A program made the position numbers and the translations under genes. The notes beneath the pieces are model-generated. The model did not search any database, was not told the DNA's origin, and was given only the letters and a program-made list of their open reading frames with translations. Below are positions 63,955 through 64,000 of a stretch of 64,000 nt of DNA, piece after piece (the stretch's first letter is position 1; every line of letters begins with the position of its first letter). Source of the DNA: Paeniglutamicibacter kerguelensis (GTDB lineage Bacteria; Actinomycetota; Actinomycetes; Actinomycetales; Micrococcaceae); assembly GCF_017876535.1 (NCBI RefSeq), contig NZ_JAGIOF010000001.1, positions 1,798,001 to 1,862,000 on the forward strand. The letters are read 5' to 3'.

Positions 63955-64000
63955 ATGGCCACAGTCATTTATGTAGTCCTCAGCACGGAACTTTTAACGC
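63955..64000 (+). CDS. possible gene start, cut by window end
   Basis: ATG at 63955 opens a frame reading MATVIYVVLSTELLT to the window edge, with a weak GGA upstream. Too short to identify. Confidence 0.25.
   Translation, partial: MATVIYVVLSTELLT

Noticed and set aside
1..64000. CRISPR arrays, tRNA and rRNA genes
   Set aside because: I looked for regularly spaced repeats, T-loop sequences such as GGTTCAA-type elements in tRNA context and rRNA signatures, and found none convincing.

Overview
High-GC actinobacterial chromosome, most likely an Arthrobacter-group member of the Micrococcaceae. This rests on mycothiol genes (mycoredoxin, S-(hydroxymethyl)mycothiol dehydrogenase), the codon bias and the family mix. 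No rRNA, tRNA, CRISPR array, intact transposase or prophage was recognised.

Layout. 1-5.0 kb: glyoxalase-like VOC proteins with an AraC regulator, a proline-rich peptide, a divergent EamA exporter/LysR pair and a YedK/HMCES protein. 5.4-8.6 kb: a frameshifted secreted SH3 protein, then a mycothiol/formaldehyde group (mycoredoxin, dehydrogenase, metallo-hydrolase). 8.8-12.7 kb: a stand-alone LigD-type polymerase domain, a decayed ABC exporter and a frameshifted universal stress protein. 13.2-17.4 kb: a K+ channel, a P1B metal ATPase and a lactate dehydrogenase remnant. 17.5-22.9 kb: a 950-residue fusion of an amino-acid permease and a flavin monooxygenase, a lipoate-ligase-like protein and a uridine-kinase-like protein. 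23-27 kb: an ornithine-cyclodeaminase-like enzyme, MHS transporter, GntR regulator and thioesterase. 27.2-30.6 kb: a pyruvate oxidase and a thioredoxin-reductase-like/XRE-cupin divergent pair. 30.7-36.9 kb: an interrupted secreted protein, a large amidase, an ene-reductase and an astacin-like protease. 37-40.6 kb: an RpiR-M20-DUF3100 operon behind a twin operator. 40.7-47.2 kb: AlkD-like, SGNH hydrolase, amino-acid permease and small membrane proteins. 48-51.5 kb: a ClC antiporter fused to a second membrane domain plus glutamate decarboxylase, probably an acid-resistance unit. 51.5-64 kb: a stress-type region with long intergenic stretches (cold shock, PRC-barrel, CBS and CsbD-like remnants, glycosyltransferase, AI-2E transporter, DUF6457, FdhF/YdeP oxidoreductase) that holds two diverged copies of a tiny one-helix membrane protein with its leader.

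Two themes stand out. First, several genes look broken by one-base indels, mostly at short homopolymers (near 5651, 10450, 12450, 60532, 61872 and 61983), and two by in-frame stops (11352, 31011). This is either real decay or uncorrected sequencing error. Second, several regulators sit beside clean palindromes that are probably their operators (3244, 16416, 25412, 29991, 36993/37021). The permease-monooxygenase fusion and the duplicated micro-protein are the best candidates for undescribed biology.
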